Part shown: positions 62,001-64,000 of the stretch, piece by piece
Position numbering within the stretch: position 1 is the first letter of the stretch
Layout: every line of letters begins with the position of its first letter
NCBI GenBank assembly: GCA_009792885.1
Contig: WMCF01000014.1
Span: 12,863,387 to 12,927,386 of the forward strand
DNA from: Eremophila alpestris peregrina
Lineage: Eukaryota > Chordata > Aves > Passeriformes > Alaudidae
Direction of reading: 5' to 3'
Length of the DNA stretch: 64,000 nt
The notes under the pieces: model-generated
Databases searched by the model: none
What the model saw: the letters and a program-made list of their open reading frames with translations, nothing else
What the model was told of the DNA's origin: nothing
Position numbers and translations under genes: made by a program

Positions 62001-64000
62001 AGAGAAATGTAAGGCAAAACTGAAATCCCATTCTTGGGTGTTTCCACTACATTATGAAAATTATACTTTGCTTGGCTATAAATGGAAACTGTTGTCTCCA
62101 AGATGCAGCACAGGGGATCTTTTAAGACTCTCTTGTTAATTGTGTGTGTCAGTTTAGAAAAATAGGCATCATCTCTCCAAACCCTAAACAGCAGGAAAGA
62201 AAGAGCAATCAGTCATTTTGCCCATGGAGGCCTCGGGGAATAGCTGTAACAAATTAGGAAAGAAAAAGAGAGTGCTGGTGGATTTCTGTTGTGTAGTACC
62301 AGTGATGGTGATTTCCTGTAGGAGAGATGCAGGAGTCTGTTTATTGCACGTTGCACCCCAAAACCAAACTTTGGTTATAAGTTCTGGAAGTTGTCTGTCA
62401 GTGATGATGGTTGAGTGGTGTGTGTTTGCCTTGAGAAGACTGATGCAGGGAACTATACTGACTTAGAATTAGTTATATTTTGCAGCGTCGAGATTAGCGT
62501 GCCTGATGTTTACTTTTTGCCAAGCAGGTTTTTGAATTGCAAGCCCTTTGTGCTCTGTAGGGCAGCCTTTATTTTGAGTGGATGAGAATGCCCCACAGAC
62601 ATGAACCCCTGGCACACCTGCTTTGCAAATTTCATGAGCCCCATGAGCTGCAAAACTGTGCTCATTTGTAAATGAATGTGTTGAATTCAAGGAATCGTTT
62701 GCCCAGGTATTTAGTTACCTGTTTATTGTGCTACCTTTTTTTTTTTTTTTATCCCCCTCTCTGATGAATCCAAAACAGAAGAGCAAATCCCACATGTGTG
62801 GCCCTTTTTCCATAGTGCTTGTCTCCAAGAGCAAATGGTATTCTCCAGGCTGTGTTGGGGGGCCTGCCTGGGAGAATTGGCTGTTTTCAAAATTCTTGTT
62901 AGGGAGAAGTGATGGATGGCTTTGCTGCAAGCTGCCCTCTCACGTTCAGGGTGAGTCTGGGAAGGACAGGGCTTCTGAGAAGTTGTCAGCACTTGATAGC
63001 TGTGTGCTGGATCACTGGAGCAATGCTGAAAGGATGAAATGGGAATAATGCAGAGACCTGCCTGTTCAAACAGTACCTGCTAAGTGTGCTGAAATGAAGG
63101 TAGAACTGAGCATGTCTGATGAATCATGTCTTGTCCATGGTATCAAATGGGAGTTGAATATTGCAGAGCTATCAGATTTATTAAGAGCTCTTTTCTTGTT
63201 CAGTGAATATTAAAGAATGATACCTCTTGTGTTGAATAATCTGTTGATAACAGTCTTTTTGAATCCAAAGATATCAGGACTGCATTTTGAAAGGTGGTGC
63301 TTCCTAAGAAACAGATCAGTTGATTTTTTTTTCTAATTTATCTTCAATGAAGAAATGCAGAGATATAGTTGAGCATTTTTAAAAAAATTATATTTTTGAG
63401 AGAATTATAATTAATTTCTTCATCCAGTTAAAAATACCTAATGAACCTTTGTGTGAACATTTATAAAATAAAAAATTAAGCACTTTTAAAGGAGACCAAA
63501 TCAGAAGTTTATTTTTGATAGTACAGCCATACTGTGTGACTGGTGTGTTTAACACATGCATCAATGTACTATCCCTGTAAGTGGTCATACTTTCATCATT
63601 ATCTCGTCTTTTTGTATTCACACACTTCTTTATTTCTCAACTTTACAGTTAATGCTTAAATAATCTAGTGGGGTATTTCTACTTGTCATTCCTTTTCCTT
63701 GTCTAATAAGAACAATATACTTTGCAGGCAAACCCATTTAAATTGAAATGAAATCTCTCCTCTGTTTCCAGCATTAGTCTGTATCTAGGTGGAACCTTTA
63801 CATGTTGACATGTGTCTGAGATTAGAAATTGTGACATGGTGTAATTAAGTTTACATCTCTACAGCTGGATCTGGCACTTAAAACTGAGATTTTTCTTTGA
63901 TATGTATGAAGGATAAAATAGATCCTCTGGTATATCACTCAGGCAAAAAAAAAGTATTTCTGGAGAATTTAGAGATGTATTAATTTACTTGAAGTAAAAA

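Larger units (their letters stand above)
51315..64000. other. Non-coding sequence to the window end
   Basis: No gene is recognised. Minus-strand frames (for example 53572-53901, 54045-54428, 57378-57593 and 58074-58430) are longer than most + strand ones but carry no identifiable domain. The + strand is visibly G+T-rich in places, for example 58.97-59.10 kb. Low-complexity T or TTTTG stretches lie at about 57.98-58.02 kb and a T run at 62.74 kb. Confidence 0.5.

Noticed and set aside
1..64000. CRISPR arrays, tRNA, rRNA, operons or other prokaryote-type systems
   Set aside because: No regularly spaced direct repeats, no tRNA or rRNA sequence recognised, and the DNA is plainly vertebrate nuclear.

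Overview
This is a vertebrate nuclear window, most likely from a songbird. One gene is certain: the intronless SoxC transcription factor gene SOX4, on the + strand. Its coding region is 14071-15369 (432 aa). The bird call rests on a CR1 LINE 3' fragment (9944-10095) and two retroviral LTRs (23572-24340 and about 32350-33235) that resemble LTR families I remember from passerine genomes. Everything was read by eye with no alignment, so repeat family names and conservation statements are tentative.

Layout. From 1 to about 9200 the sequence is AT-rich upstream desert with no supportable gene and a few candidate regulatory motifs near 8.05 and 8.88 kb. A detached GC-rich, CpG-rich block sits at 9230-9740, followed by the CR1 fragment. 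From about 12.05 to 15.4 kb a large CpG-rich domain covers the SOX4 promoter (CCAAT boxes, GC boxes, a TATA-like element near 13.09 kb), a 5' UTR of about 950 nt with two upstream ATGs, and the coding region. The AT-rich 3' UTR runs to a poly-T tract of 63 and an AATAAA at 18023. The implied transcript is about 4.9 kb, close to what I recall for human SOX4. A second GC-rich block (18.06-19.13 kb), starting with a G-quadruplex-type motif, follows the poly(A) signal.

From 19.2 to 39.9 kb I see only non-coding sequence, two LTRs and simple repeats. A 127-base assembly gap (39939-40065) borders a third CpG-rich block (about 40.08-42.40 kb). That block carries at least two good + strand splice donors and no convincing reading frame. 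In mammals the lncRNA CASC15 starts downstream of SOX4 on the same strand, so a CASC15-like lncRNA promoter is the best explanation, though unproven. From 42.5 to 64 kb the sequence is non-coding and in many places richer in G and T on the + strand. It holds a perfect 40-bp palindrome (51275-51314) with POU-type half sites.

How it fits together: the window looks like a single developmental regulator in a gene desert, with possible distal enhancers and a candidate companion lncRNA. I found no CRISPR array, operon, tRNA, rRNA or novel protein system. The most interesting items are the 40-kb CpG-rich block, the 40-bp palindrome, and the termination architecture of SOX4.
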